Source: Selaginella tamariscina
Taxonomy: Eukaryota; Streptophyta; Lycopodiopsida; Selaginellales; Selaginellaceae
Assembly (NCBI GenBank): GCA_003024785.1
Contig: PUQB01000867.1
Span: 19,378 to 83,377, forward strand
Direction: 5' to 3'
DNA: 64,000 nucleotides
Both the position numbers and the translations under genes were made by a program. Below the pieces are notes generated by a model. That model saw nothing but the letters and a program-made list of their open reading frames with translations. It ran no database searches and was not told the DNA's origin. Position 1 is the stretch's first letter, and each line of letters starts with the position of its first letter. Positions 34,824 to 46,219 of this stretch are shown in pieces.

Positions 34824-35060
34824 TTTGTGCCATGTGTAGACATAATATAAGTTCATTTTACTCTCAGTACATCTTCCTTGCTTATTTCTCTGTTTTATAG
34901 TATATTATTCTCTCCTTAATACTGCAACATGATCCGCAATGTTGTTACTTGCTACATACATATCCATTTTTACCTTGTTCCGACCTTCTAAAGTTTAATT
35001 TTTATTATATCCTATATTCTTCTTATTCCGCTTGATCCTTATTACGGGTTGACAGTGAAC
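34824..35060 (+). repeat. Decayed LTR fragment related to gypsy-1 LTR
   Basis: The stretch from GTGTAGACATAATATAAG to CCTTATTACGGG aligns to the 3' half of the gypsy-1 LTR, with many differences. The same fragment occurs at 46,500-46,742 and, inverted, at 54,421-54,657. Confidence 0.75.
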
Positions 35061-35352
35061 TGTTATGTTTTAGTATTAGAAAAATCTTAGGTCAACAAAA
35101 TTGATGGTCAACTTTATCCTTAGAAAATAATTAAATATTTTACTGTACATATACAAAAGAATGCATAAACTTATCTTTAGTGTGTTATAGCTCTGAAACG
35201 TGCATATGCTCCTAAAATCACATTTTTACGTTTTATATTTTACTTTAACGAGAGAGGGATGTGCTTCTTTTAAAACAATTATATTTTTCCTTTTTTTCAT
35301 TTATATTTTATTAATTTTTCAGATTTAATAAACTGGTTTTCATAAGTCGTTT

Positions 35353-35472
35353 GTATTATTTGACTTATAAAAAGAAAATTATACTTATTAAGATGTGTTA
35401 TGCCACAAGTTCGTATTATTTGACTTATAAAAAGAAAATTATACTTATTAAGATGTGTTATGCCACAAGTTC
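35353..35472. repeat. 60-bp tandem duplication
   Basis: Two adjacent 60-bp units (35,353-35,412 and 35,413-35,472) are nearly identical. The paralogous loci near 47,050 and 54,120 have one unit, so this is specific to this copy. Confidence 0.92.
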
Positions 35473-35718
35473 AAAATATGGTAAAAATGATAAATAGTGA
35501 AAACTTATGTTCGATTGGTCAAACTTCTTTGACGATGGAAAATTCATGGGAGAGTTCAAATAAATAAATAAATAAAATATTCTTATTTGAAGATAAAAAA
35601 ATAAATGATCAACCGTTACATTTTAACTTTCCTAGTTAATTAAAGGAAACCCAATTAGTGGCCTTTCTATTGTAATTCCCTTCAAAAGCCCAGTTCTGCC
35701 ATCCATACCACCCAGTGG

Positions 35719-35994
35719 TTACAAACTCTCCCTGCCCATGAATGAAATACCCACAATTTCAGCTCCGTTTATTATCGTACTTTTACATTCCTTAGCAACA
35801 CTGTGGTCGTAATCGAAAGTATCAAACTCATTCCCATCTCTCCATATGAACGTATTACCATAGGTTCGACACTTATCCAATGCTTCACGCATGGCCTCGG
35901 ACCAATCTCTATCATTTATTTCAACCCTAGCATTCACACTGCTAAGAAAATACAGTAAAACAATTGTGCATAGATACTTGGAGACACTAGCCAT
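35719..35994 (-). pseudogene. Small secreted protein ORF1, copy 1, frameshifted
   Basis: It starts at 35,994 with a signal-peptide-like MASVSKYLCTIVLLYFLSSV and NARVEIND at the mature start. It contains DWSEAMREALDKCRTY, then a second cysteine (ECKST). A one-base loss after FMGR changes the frame and ends the protein at 91 residues. The copy at 47,279-47,680 continues through a Trp-rich C-terminus. Function is unknown; no known family was recognised. ORF2 lies divergently at 36,520. Confidence 0.7.
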
Positions 35995-36173
35995 GTCTAA
36001 TTAACCAAAACAACTTGAGAACTTACTAGTGTGATTAGCTTATACATTTCCAGAATTTATATAAAGGAAATATATAATAAATCAACGGGAATTGCTATGT
36101 ATTAACATTGTCATATATTCAACTGTTGCACATGTTGTCCCTGTGTGTACAATATCGATACAGATAGATAGAT

Positions 36174-36490
36174 AGTGTTGCAAAACGTTCTAACACCCCC
36201 CTAAGTCCGGGCCTAACACAGGCCATCCAACCATAGTGTTGGAAAACGGATCTGAAAACGGATCTGAACATATTCAGCTTAGTTCCAACACTCCCCCTAA
36301 GTCCGGGCCTACCATCCATGTTGAAAAACGAATCTGAACAGGCCAGGGATTGAACCCAAGACTTCCGACACCAGTGTCAGGTACTCTACAACTGAGCTAG
36401 CTGCCCGGGTTGTGCAGGAATGTTAGAAGTTTATTCATCAGACAAATACAAAAGTACATAAAGATATAAGGGATTTCATATCAAAAGTAC
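36174..36490 (-). mobile_element. TRIM-like element with tRNA-like LTR, copy 1
   Basis: Read on the minus strand, an LTR-like segment contains a box A-like TAGCTCAGTTGTAGAGT (about 36,400-36,384) and a box B GGTTCAATCC (36,356-36,347), spaced as in a tRNA gene. It ends TTTTCAACA. The primer site is lost here. A purine-rich GGACTTAGGGGGA and TGTTGGAACTAAGC follow. Compare the better-preserved copy at 52,999. Confidence 0.6.
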
Positions 36491-36519
36491 CTGCCCAGTA
36501 ATATGGGACTGAGAAAAAA

Positions 36520-37012
36520 ATGAGTTTCAGGCTTTATAGTTTCGCTTTGGCATGGGTTTTTACTTGTAATTATACAGTAAAACCCCCGTCCTGATTCTAT
36601 TACAACGGAAGAAGAAGCACTAATGTAAATGGTTTATATGATTGTTCTGCCCTGGTTATTAACGACAGTACAACTGATCGCACTCCACGTCAGTACACTA
36701 CTCGTCGAAGAGGGTACATATCAATGTATGTTCGCGTCACTCAGTATCACGAGGGAGCTGGTGGAAGATACGATCCAAATGATTCTACGCTTGCAGATTT
36801 CTGGGACGCAGTCAACAATCTATGGGACACATGTCTTTCATATAATTCCTGGAGGAGAAGTTACCTTTGACGATGGTTCTATGCGCGTTGAAATTGTACG
36901 TCTGAGGGATGGGTTGATCAAGTACCTCAACAACAACAACACGTCTAGTAACCTGATCAAGGACGCAAACTTGCTCATATTAATGAATCGAGGATGTATG
37001 GTTTGTTTTTAA
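36520..37012 (+). pseudogene. Small secreted-type protein ORF2, copy 1, frameshifted
   Basis: A start at 36,520 gives a hydrophobic leader, MSFRLYSFALAWVF. Three overlapping frames then carry conserved blocks: NVNGLYDCSALVIND, YHEGAGGRYDPNDST, DFWDAVNNLWDTCLSY and VTFDDGSMRVEIVRLRDG. The breaks (near 36,590 and 36,845) lie at other positions than in the copies at 48,204 and 52,982. It has two or three cysteines. It faces away from ORF1, with the TRIM between, and runs tail to tail with the PPR gene. Function unknown. Confidence 0.5.
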
Positions 37013-37154
37013 GTCTTGTGGTGACTCCTAGAGAACATAAGATGTCAATTAAGCTTTCCCCAACTTATCTCTTTTCACGTCCACTCCAGTCCCATTCTTC
37101 TCCCCAACATTCTCTCGAATCCCGTCTTTAGCATCTTCTTGCTTTTCTTTGCCC

Positions 37155-38229
37155 CTACATTCTCATCTTTCCCCCTACATTCTCATCTTTCCCCAACTTA
37201 TTTCTTTTCACATCCCCTCCAGTCCCATTCTTCTCCCCAACATTCTCTCGAATACCGTCCTTCTCATCTTTAGCCATCTTCTTGCTTTTCTTTGCCCCTA
37301 TATTTTCATCTTTCCCCTTCACATCCCCTGGCTTCTCTGCTTTAGCCGAACTCTTCCCACTCTTAACCATCTCACTCTTCCCCTTCTTCTCTCCAGAATT
37401 CTCTCCAAGAATCCTCTCCATCAAAACCCGCGCTCTCTCACACTCCTGTTCAACTCTCACAACATTCTCAAACGCCACCTTCCCCACCTCAACGTCTCCA
37501 CATTCACTACACGCCTCAAGAACTCTCATCCACGTTTTCCCATCAACCCCAGACCGAATATGCTCAGGCATCTTCTCAAAAACCTCTAGTACCTTCTTCC
37601 CATCCCTTTCCTCCTGTATCCCGCCAACAAAGACTTAAACAACCTTGCATCTTTCCCACTAATCCCATCAAACACCTCCCGAGCTTTCTCCATTTTCCCA
37701 TATCTCCCCATAAAACTCAATCAACGAAGCTCGCTACATATAAATTGGATGCATATCCGCTCTTCGAAAGCTCCTTATGTAGCCTCCTTCCTTTGTTATA
37801 ATACTCTTCTTCAGCAAAGCTTGAGCAAGCTTGAAAAGCTGCAACATAAGTCCTTGCATCAAGGCTAAAACCACTCTTCTTCATAAGCTCAAGAAACTCC
37901 AACGCCATCTGGCTTTCCCCATTCTCCACGTATCCCGATATCATAGAGTTCCACGTAACTGTCGTCCTGTTCTCCATTGTATCGAACACTTCAACAGCAT
38001 TCTCCATACTACCGCACTTCGAGTACATGTCTATTAGTGCATTCCCAAGAACACATCACCGAACAGGTCCTCCCCGATCATCCCATGGATCTCCTCCCTT
38101 TTCCCTCTTCTTCATCTCCCCACATGCTTTCACCACTGCAAGATATGTACGCGAGTTTGGCACATACTCCTCATCCCGCATGCGTGTGAATAGCTCAAGA
38201 GCCTTCATATTATTATGTCACTTAAGTAG

Positions 38230-38328
<99 letters not shown>

Positions 38329-39118
38329 AACGAACCTTATGGCTTTGCCCATTCTGAACGCATCCCGAGATGAGAGAGTTCCAAGAGACAGTGTCCGATG
38401 AGCCATTCTTTCAAAGACCTTGATACCATAGTTCATGTGACCACACTTGGCATACACATCTATCAGTGCGTTTGAAACGTAGAGGTTCGACTCGTGGCCT
38501 GAGTCCGTCACCTGGGAGTGTAGATCCTTGGCAAGCTTGAAACATTCTGTCTTAGATGTTGAGCTTGCAAGCTTACTGAGTATTGATACGAATAAGCGTG
38601 AGTCGGGCACTATACCGGCTTTCTTCTGCATTTGTTTGAATAAAAAGTGCATGGTTGGTTTCCCCAAATTCCACGTATCCCCGAACGAGCGAGTTCCACA
38701 TTCCCACCGTTGGATTTGGGAACCTCTCGAAGATCTGATGGCTTCAGACATGCTCCTCAGCTTGATGTACATGTCTATCAGTGTTTTTGAGATCCTCTCG
38801 TCGGGATTTGGCAGGCTGTGGTGGAGCCTCTGTAACTCATCCAGTGTTGTACAGGCTTTAAGTGCCTCTCGTGTTTCCAGTGTTTTGTGTGGCTTTCTTT
38901 CTGTGTCATATCTTGTGTACCTCGCTCCAATCTGGAAGGTAAACTACAAATAATAAGGATCTCTATATACACAGACTAGCAAACAGTAGTACCTTGGATG
39001 ATGATGGGTTGTGGGGGAAGCGCTGCCATTTGGATTCTTCACGCATTGTATGGCCTCTTGCTGTGGCTGCATTCCGTCTGAGTGCTTTCCCTGCTAACCC
39101 ACGAGCCGCTGCTCTCAT
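37155..39118 (-). pseudogene. PPR protein gene, copy 1 (only copy with full 5' end)
   Basis: The start at 39,118 gives an Arg/Ala-rich presequence (MRAAARGLAGKALRRNAATA), typical of mitochondrial import. Exon 1 is 38,993-39,118. Intron 1 is about 60 bp. Exon 2 runs about 38,336-38,934, intron 2 is 38,203-38,335 (microsatellite), and exon 3 starts at 38,202. PLS-type repeats are visible (NALIDVYAKCGHMNYGIKVF; WNSMISGYVENGESQMALEF). PPR proteins bind organelle RNA. No DYW domain follows. Instead there is a Lys-rich tail with tandem repeats (DGIRENVGEKNGTGGDVK). Small indels near 38,398, 38,690 and 37,720 break the frame. The gene begins about 140 bp after the RRM stop codon. Confidence 0.8.
38203..38335 (-). 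repeat. Compound microsatellite filling PPR intron 2
   Basis: Runs of CT, GT, CT and CA make up almost the whole 133-bp intron. The other copies are 135 bp (49,959-50,093) and 117 bp (51,182-51,298) with different run lengths. The donor after CATAAG and acceptor before GCTCTTGAG are conserved. Confidence 0.85.
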
Positions 39119-39260
39119 TTTCAGGGTTTAGGGTTTTACCCTATGCTCTGTTTAGTGCTTAGGGTGTTTCATTGTGAGTGAGAGAGAGAGAGCAATATAT
39201 AATACAAAATATTAAGTACATAACATAAAAAATGTGTTTTTCTCTTTCCTTTTTATTGGC
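39119..39260 (-). promoter_or_regulatory. Short RRM-PPR intergenic promoter with telo-boxes
   Basis: 142 bp between the RRM stop (39,261) and the PPR start (39,118) contains TTAGGGTTT-type telo-boxes (about 39,127-39,135), a CT/GA microsatellite and AT-rich sequence. The empty gypsy-3 site, AATAC at 39,201-39,205, is here. It must serve as RRM terminator and PPR promoter, unless both genes share a transcript. Confidence 0.6.
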
Positions 39261-41516
39261 TTACTTGAAGTGCTTGGAGATGACACCTTTCATTTGCTCC
39301 TCGTCTATTTGTAATTTACTGTTTTCAAGTGAAAACAAGTCACATATGAAAATCACACACACAACACACACAAACTTACGTCCCAGTTTTCTTGGAGTGT
39401 ATTTCAGCAGCTGCCAATCTTCTCTCCCTCTTTGCACGGAAGGCCTCCCTTGCTGCAACTATTCTCGCAAATACCCCTTCTCCTCCTCCCTCAGCTGCAC
39501 TCGACAAAATGTGTGTGTGTGTGTGTGTTCTATGCTTATGCATAGAACACAGTCTTGCTTATAAGAACAGGCACAGACATACCTTGCGAATCTCATCTTC
39601 GATCTCTTTGGACTTCTTCCTCCTCAGTTTCTTCTCAAGCTTAGAAATTTGCTCCTCAAGAACAGTAATCTTCTCGTTAATCTGCTCTGCATCTCCATCC
39701 AGGTCCTTGGCACTCAATGGTGCCGAAACATCCACCTCTATATACTCCCCTCCGTCGCCAACCAGCTTCTCGATGTCCTCCTGTTCGCCATCTTGTTCGT
39801 AGCCCTCCTCGTCTGATGTGAAATCCTCACTGTCATATTCTTCACTGTCTTCACTGTATTCTATCTCCATAGTGTAAGTCGAGGAAGGAGTAAGCTCTTC
39901 GTCTGCCTCGTCTTCTGAAGTCTGGACTGTCTCATCATCTACCTTTCTAACACTACTGTACCATCTATTTCGTCCCGGACATTTCCGGAGCTTGTAGCTT
40001 CAAACACTTCCTCCTCTGAGCTTGTATACTCCTCTGTGTTCTCTAAAATAGTCTGGTCGTTTATATCAGAATGTGATCCGCCTGAAACAGTAAGTTTATA
40101 GCCTTCATCTTCTTCATCATCTTCCGAGCTTTCCTGTTCTGCATCTGTAGCTGATACCTGCACATGGTTCTGTTTACCTGAATAATGGGGTGAGGAACCC
40201 TGTGTCTCTTCCGTCCTGATCTTCATTCTCTGTCCTGTTTGAGGTTTCTTTACTTCTACCTTACTATGCAGTTCATAGCCCACTTTCTTTTCCAGCCTCC
40301 CAAACATAAGCCTCCTTCCTTGGAACTTCTCCAGAAAGCTAGTAACAAACGAGAGAATTAATATATATGCACACACACAGATACACACACTTAACTGTTT
40401 GGCGTTTCTTTCGGTTGCAAAAGTGAGGATTGCAGATCCTTTACAGAGAGGTTCTCTAGTCTTCTTGTTGGCTAGTTCATTTGGTTTCATGTGTAGAAGG
40501 CCCTGTACGTCCTTAAATGCAGCTTGGAGATCTCTTGTGATGTTCTTCTTTTTTGGTAAATGAGTAACTTTCACTCTAACACCATCCGGTAATTGCTCTG
40601 TTTCACATTCAAGTTGTGTGCGCGTGCGTGCGTGCGTGCGTGTGTGTGTTGAAGAAAATTACCTGGTTTTCTTACTACAGGCTTGTCGATTTTCTTATCT
40701 GTAACTTTTCCTCCATTGAGAGTAATTCTGGCTAGTGGCTTTGACGTTCCCGGATTCTTGAGATTCCTTAATATATATAACAATAAGATTAATATTATCA
40801 TAAAAGTACATAACGAGCATAAAGAGATAATACATATGTAGGATTAACAATATATGAAGTATGAACTATGTATAATATGTATACTTACATTATTCTTTTC
40901 ATTTCTTTTCGCTTTTGCAATTGTGCGGAGCTCCCTTTCCTTTTCAATGTCGGCCATCATCTCATCCTCGAGAGGTGTATCATATTGTTTACCAACTCCG
41001 AATCCTGGGGGAACGTTCTTTATCCACTGAGACATATTTGGAATTGTGTATACGTGTTCTTCATCATTGCTGGTCTTCTGAAGCTTGTTTTTCTTTTCCT
41101 AAATAACAACATGAGTGTGTGGGTGTATGTGTGCGTGCGTGCGTGTGTGGAGATTACCGATGTCTTTTTGTCTACAGATGTCTTCTTTGAACTGGTTGTT
41201 TGCTTGGCAGTGCTCTCTGCCTTACATGTCACCTATAACATACGATGAAACAAACACACGTATGTGTGTGTGTAGGTTTCAAATATTAAATGGGCAGGAA
41301 GCTAGCAGATAATTATGTGTATGTGCGTGCATGTGTGTGTTTATATGCAAATCTTCACACACACACACACACACACATTTACAAAAACTACACATTTTAA
41401 TAAAAAAAATAAAAATCACAGCATTATACAGCATACCTGTAGCCGTATCTTATGAAGTGAAGGATTTGGTAGGAGAAATCCACAGGGCGCCCATGAACAA
41501 CCATCGCCATAGCCAT
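39261..41516 (-). pseudogene. Plastid-type RRM protein gene, copy 2, disrupted
   Basis: Same gene as 14,919-17,236, inverted. Exon 2 (VTCKAESTAKQTTSSKKTS) and exon 3 (MSQWIKNVPPGFGVGKQYDT) are better preserved here. The RRM exon, acidic region (EYSEDSEEYDSEDFTSDEEG) and coiled coil (EKITVLEEQISKLEKKLRR) are clear. The tail reads LQIDEEQMKGVISKHF. Disruptions differ from copy 1: a 4-bp loss in the transit peptide (near 41,500), 2 bp in exon 4 (near 40,751) and a net 10-bp loss near 39,942. Start chosen at 41,516 by homology. Role inferred as plastid RNA binding. Confidence 0.72.
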
Positions 41517-43243
41517 TTCCTCATAAACCCTAAGGGTTTAGGGTTTTTGCCCATCCATCTACCTGTATAATCTACTTATTTATGTTCTTATTTCTATATC
41601 ATTTATCAAATTCTAATATATTAGGTTCTTTTTTCATTTTTTTCAAATTTTGTTTAGTATAGATTTTCACATTTTCGATAACTTTTGATATTTGATAATG
41701 TGAAACATATTTAACAAAAAAATGTATACCATGTTCAATAGTGTAAAAAAAAAATACAGTATTAGCAAGAGGTGTTTCACTCGTTTTTATTCGTCGATAT
41801 GGAAGCAAAGAGCAGAGTTCCTCTGGCAGGCTGACCCCTTGTTGGATAATGTGGTGAGATGGGAGAGTGCCATCAATGTATGTGAGGAAGGTTATGAAGG
41901 TACTCGATGCGAAAGATGGGAAGATAATGAGCATGTATGAGTCCATGACCAGGATGGAAAAGAAGCATATAATTCAGCAGATAGTTGTCAAGTTCCCCGG
42001 CATAGGCTGTTTTATGTTCTCTTTTGATCCTGCATTACTGCCATCACATACAACATACATACATACACACACACACACATATATAAATATTACATACACA
42101 CATATAGAAATTATATGATTACATGTGTATATACGTATATGTGATGTGTACGTCGAAAAATGTACAGTGCGTGCGGACACAAAAGTAAACTGCACTCCTG
42201 GTTTGTGTACCATCCAACAACCAATCAAAAACAGTGTAACTTCAACTTCACACGCTTCTTAAAATATATTTAAAAAAATTTATAATTAGTTTATAAATCA
42301 TGATATTTAAAATAATTTTTTTATTCTAAAAACCATGACATTTATATTAAAATATGGTTTTTTTTTTAATAATATTTCTGTCCAAAAACTTAAATAAGAA
42401 ATTGAAAAGTGTATATATGGTATATATTAAATAAAAATTCAGTTAGGATTATGCACTTACCTCTATTTTCCCGTCTTTCTTCTCCACACCTCTCCTTCTC
42501 CCCAACATTCTCTCGAATCCCGTCCTTCTCATCTTTAGCCTTCTTCTTGCTTTTCTTTGCCCCATTTGTGTAATTTGAGTGGTTCGTGTTCGATAGTAAA
42601 GAGGACAAAACTTGTTTTATACAGTACATACTAAGGCAACTCACATACAAGTCCCTTCGTTACCATACTTACATAGAAGAGTTTACATTTTCTACTATGT
42701 TAACATAGAAGAGTTTACATTTTCTACTACGTATACGTTACGGAGAGGTGTAGAAATTGTCTGCCATTCCTGTGTATATCCTGTTCTAAAAGATACATTA
42801 ACATGCATATATATAAACACAAACACACACACACACACACAAATAAACGGTTACTTGCACGTATACTTAAGCGAATGGCTCACTCAGAACTTTTTTGTTT
42901 TTTGTTTATATGAATAACATACCCGGTAATCATCATAAATGGGGCTGGCCTTTCTCTGATTTAAAAAAATGAGTCATCGGTTAGTCAATGACTGACCACA
43001 AACACGTGGGGAAACCAGTTTGTGGTATGCATTGACTAGTAGAAAGTCAATGGCAGGAGCCACGAACTCAATTGAGTTCGCCGCGAACCTAGTCATATCA
43101 GTATTGACTTATAGGAAGAGACACTGGCCAGCTGTTGTCAATTTGTCACCGTGGGGTTCGTGGTGAACCATTATTGGCTGGCCACGAACTGAAGAAGGTT
43201 CGCGTATGTTGCACGCACGCCACCAAGCAAGTCTACTATGTGT
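41517..43243 (-). other. Intergenic spacer of monomer, inverted copy
   Basis: Counterpart of 13,405-14,918. It keeps the telo-boxes next to the RRM start (41,525-41,545), a possible once-coding stretch at 41,770-42,060, the PPR-tail fragment (42,465-42,566), a tandemly repeated AGAAGAGTTTACATTTTCTA (near 42,675-42,730) and the palindrome cluster (42,980-43,200). No intact gene is seen. Confidence 0.7.
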
Positions 43244-43328
43244 GTATTGAATATTCTCATGGGGTTGTAATCCACTGCACTTTGTTGTTCTATGATGCTC
43301 TTGATTTTGGGTGAGTGGAGGGCAGAAA
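43244..43328 (-). other. Empty insertion sites of gypsy-1 and hAT
   Basis: GTATT at 43,244-43,248 is the uninterrupted site corresponding to the gypsy-1 duplication AATAC. GGCAGAAA at 43,321-43,328 corresponds to the hAT duplication TTTCTGCC. Sequence on both sides matches the flanks of the filled sites. Confidence 0.9.
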
Positions 43329-46080
43329 CTAACGATTGTGTGAAAATCTTAAGGGACAAGGCTGACTTAAGTTCTCTTTAGTATTTCCAGGCTTACTTAC
43401 AGCATTTGAAAGAAATTTTTACTGCTTATGCAGAGGGCACCATTCACCAACGAAGTGTCCAAGCCTTAAAGATATTTCTCAAGTGATGAGACAATTTAAA
43501 GACATTTAAATTGGTTATAAGACATAAAGTACAATGAAGATGAAGTCAACAATCCAATTCAAGGATAGTGTTCCCTGTGAGAAGAAAAGGTTGAGCAAGA
43601 AGGTCATGTATGTGGAAGTGGAGACAAGGCGAAGTGAGAAGAAAAGATTAAGAGTGCATGGACAGTGGACAGCCATGGCTTTATTTGAATCTAAAACAGA
43701 GGACTCTCACATACAAATTTTAAATTAGTTTTACATGGAATGTATGGATGGTAATAATAGTTGCATTATTACCCATTATTACCCATTATTAGTCATTATT
43801 ACCATACAGACTATGTGTATGGTGTGTGTGTCTCTCTACGTGTTTGTGAGAGAAAGTGAATAACAAATGGCTGTTGGATGAAACAATTTTTTTCACATAA
43901 TCATTGCATGTGACACAAGGTGTACAAAAATAAATTAATGCTTTCCAAAAAAACCCATAATTAAAATGATAAGAAATGAATGCAATCCATTGATATGCTT
44001 GGACAATGCATGTATCTAAGAGTGCATTCATTAACACATATGTTGAAGTAAAAACCAAAACAGATAAGAAAATGCATATATGAAACTTTCTTACCACATA
44101 TGAATAAGTGAAAAGAAAATCCTATTTAACAATAAGGATTGGGCAGTAAGAAAATTCTTATTTGTAAGAATAAACTTATAATGACAAAAAGTGAATGGTT
44201 GAGAAGGTTGGTGTGATGTGGCACCAAAAATATGGAAGATTCGGTTAAGGGCTATACAGGAGAGAGTAGCATGTGAGAGAGAATATACAAGAGAAAATAT
44301 GCATTTGCATTATTAAAATGATTATAAAGATATAATAAATGTGAAGTCTTATTATTATTTGTGTTATGAACAAATATTTTATGAATTTTCTTAGATGACA
44401 ATGGCCAAAGCAAAATCCTATTCTTAATTTTAGAGACGAGGTAAGAGATGTGGAATATATATAAAGATGATGAAATCCCCAATTTATATACTATAACTTT
44501 AAATATTTACTTTAAAACCTTATAAAAAGATTATTTTAAATTTATGTTATATATTTGACTGAATTAACTACTCATCCTTACAACACGTAACGCACGTGCG
44601 TGTGTCTGTGTGTGTGAGAGAGAGTATCACACAACTGATCCGGAAACATTGGAGCTCCATGTCTCACGGTACACCATTAGAAAAGCATAATAGTAATTAG
44701 AATTTATTACTAATGTTAATTACCAGCTTATATTTATGTATTATGCTATCAATGATTTTTACACACATAAATTTTTTATACTTTAACACATGGCGACCAT
44801 GGAGGTATTGTGTCATTGTTGTGATATAATTTATTTAAAATTTATGAGTGAAAAGTAATTGTGATGAAAATAACTCTAAAGAAGTACAACTTAAATAAAA
44901 ATAAAGTGTGTATATGGCCTATATTATAATCTTGATTCATTATTAATAAAGGAAAGAGATAATAAGCAGGCTGAAAGAAAAGTTGCCTGTGAAAAACAAG
45001 TTAAAATTATTTATCACTAAAAAGTTATTATTAGGATCATTGATCACATATTAAAAAATTGGATCACACATGAGGAAGATATACATTATTTGACAAATTA
45101 TTAAATTGTAAGAGAAGAGGAATTTTAAAGAACTCTTCAAAAAAGAGAATTTCTTAATATACTGAGAGGAAGATCTTTTAAAGGTTCCTGTGTTAGTACA
45201 GAGGAAGGTGATAAAAGAATGTCATCAATAATGTTTAATATAACACTTTTTCTCAGAATGTTAAGAGGAACATTGATGTATCCAATATTTTTCAAAAAAA
45301 GAAGAAAAATCATAAATGACACTTATTATAGTTTGAAATTTTTATAAAGTTGTATAAAGTAAGAAATGCATATAAGTTGTTTATATTTCCTCACATATTA
45401 AAAGAAAATGCATCATATTGATATTATAAGTCAAATAAAAATGTGAAATAAGATTATGAAAAAGTAACAAAAGGTATTTTATGAAAGAAGAGTTGTTGAA
45501 AGAACACTTAAAAAAACTTATGAATATTCTATAAAGAAAACTAAGACTATAAAAGAATACACACATTGTTTTAAAAAACATAAAAAGCTATGTGTTACGG
45601 AAGATGCCTTGTTTCAATAATATAAATAAGGTTTGTAAAAGTCATACATGCGTTATACAATGATTATTTAAGAAATTAATAAGAAAGATCTTGTTAAACA
45701 CCTAAAAAGATTATAAAAAGAAGAGAAGATAAATAAAAAACATAACGGAATGAAAAATAAAATTCTCAAAAACAAAGAAAGATAATTCAAATGATAAGAA
45801 TGAAGTGTGAAAATTTAAAATTATAAGGCTGATAATAAAATGTTATTATAATTAATTAAGATTTTGAAAGAAAGTTATGTGTATAAGTAGTTGGATACTA
45901 AGGTTTAATGTGTAAAAAATTAGAGGATTTAATATATGTTGTTTTAATTCAATTTAAAATTCTTATTAAGTATAAATAATTACAAGAATCTTGGTTATAT
46001 TATATATTAATGTAAATTGCAATTACCAAAATGTTAAATATTTGATAAAAAAAAAAAAGGCATTTAGTAAAAGATTGTAG
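43329..46080 (-). repeat. Monomer arm A, inverted full copy
   Basis: Inverted counterpart of 1-1,464 plus 60,570-61,776. It is AT-rich. It includes the decayed zinc-knuckle ORF near 43,430 and a GT/GA microsatellite at 44,598-44,625. The 45.4-46.1 kb part has Lys/Ile/Asn-rich frames full of stops. No intact gene. Confidence 0.85.
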
Positions 46081-46087
46081 ATAATTT

Positions 46088-46190
46088 ATGAATCAAAATA
46101 TAACTCGTGTATTGTTACTAGATATCTTCACGAAGGCATTACCAGATATATACTTAAATTTAAATTTAGTTCTTTGTAATAAATCTATTA
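46088..46190 (+). pseudogene. Copia-type RNase H C-terminal remnant
   Basis: The frame reads DIFTKALP at 46,121-46,144, a hallmark near the C-terminus of plant Ty1/Copia polyproteins. The inverted copy at 60,543-60,566 keeps it. Flanking residues are degenerate. It lies just upstream of an LTR-like fragment, as the end of a Copia element would. Confidence 0.55.
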
Positions 46191-46219
46191 AGATTGTAGT
46201 TAGTTCTATTTATTTCTTT

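Noticed and set aside
36340..36410. Possible functional tRNA gene
   Set aside because: Box A and B are present but acceptor stem and a normal 7-base anticodon loop are not, and it sits inside a TRIM-like LTR.
37149..37638. Long plus-strand Pro/Ser-rich frames opposite the PPR tail (also at 48,924 and 51,865)
   Set aside because: They are antisense shadows of the repetitive Lys/Glu-rich PPR tail and have no domain of their own.
41770..42060. EGF-like spacing (CEEGYEGTRCE) in a frame between the RRM gene and the palindrome cluster
   Set aside because: It is one short motif in a frame without other EGF features, and the paralogue at 14,560-14,790 does not keep it.
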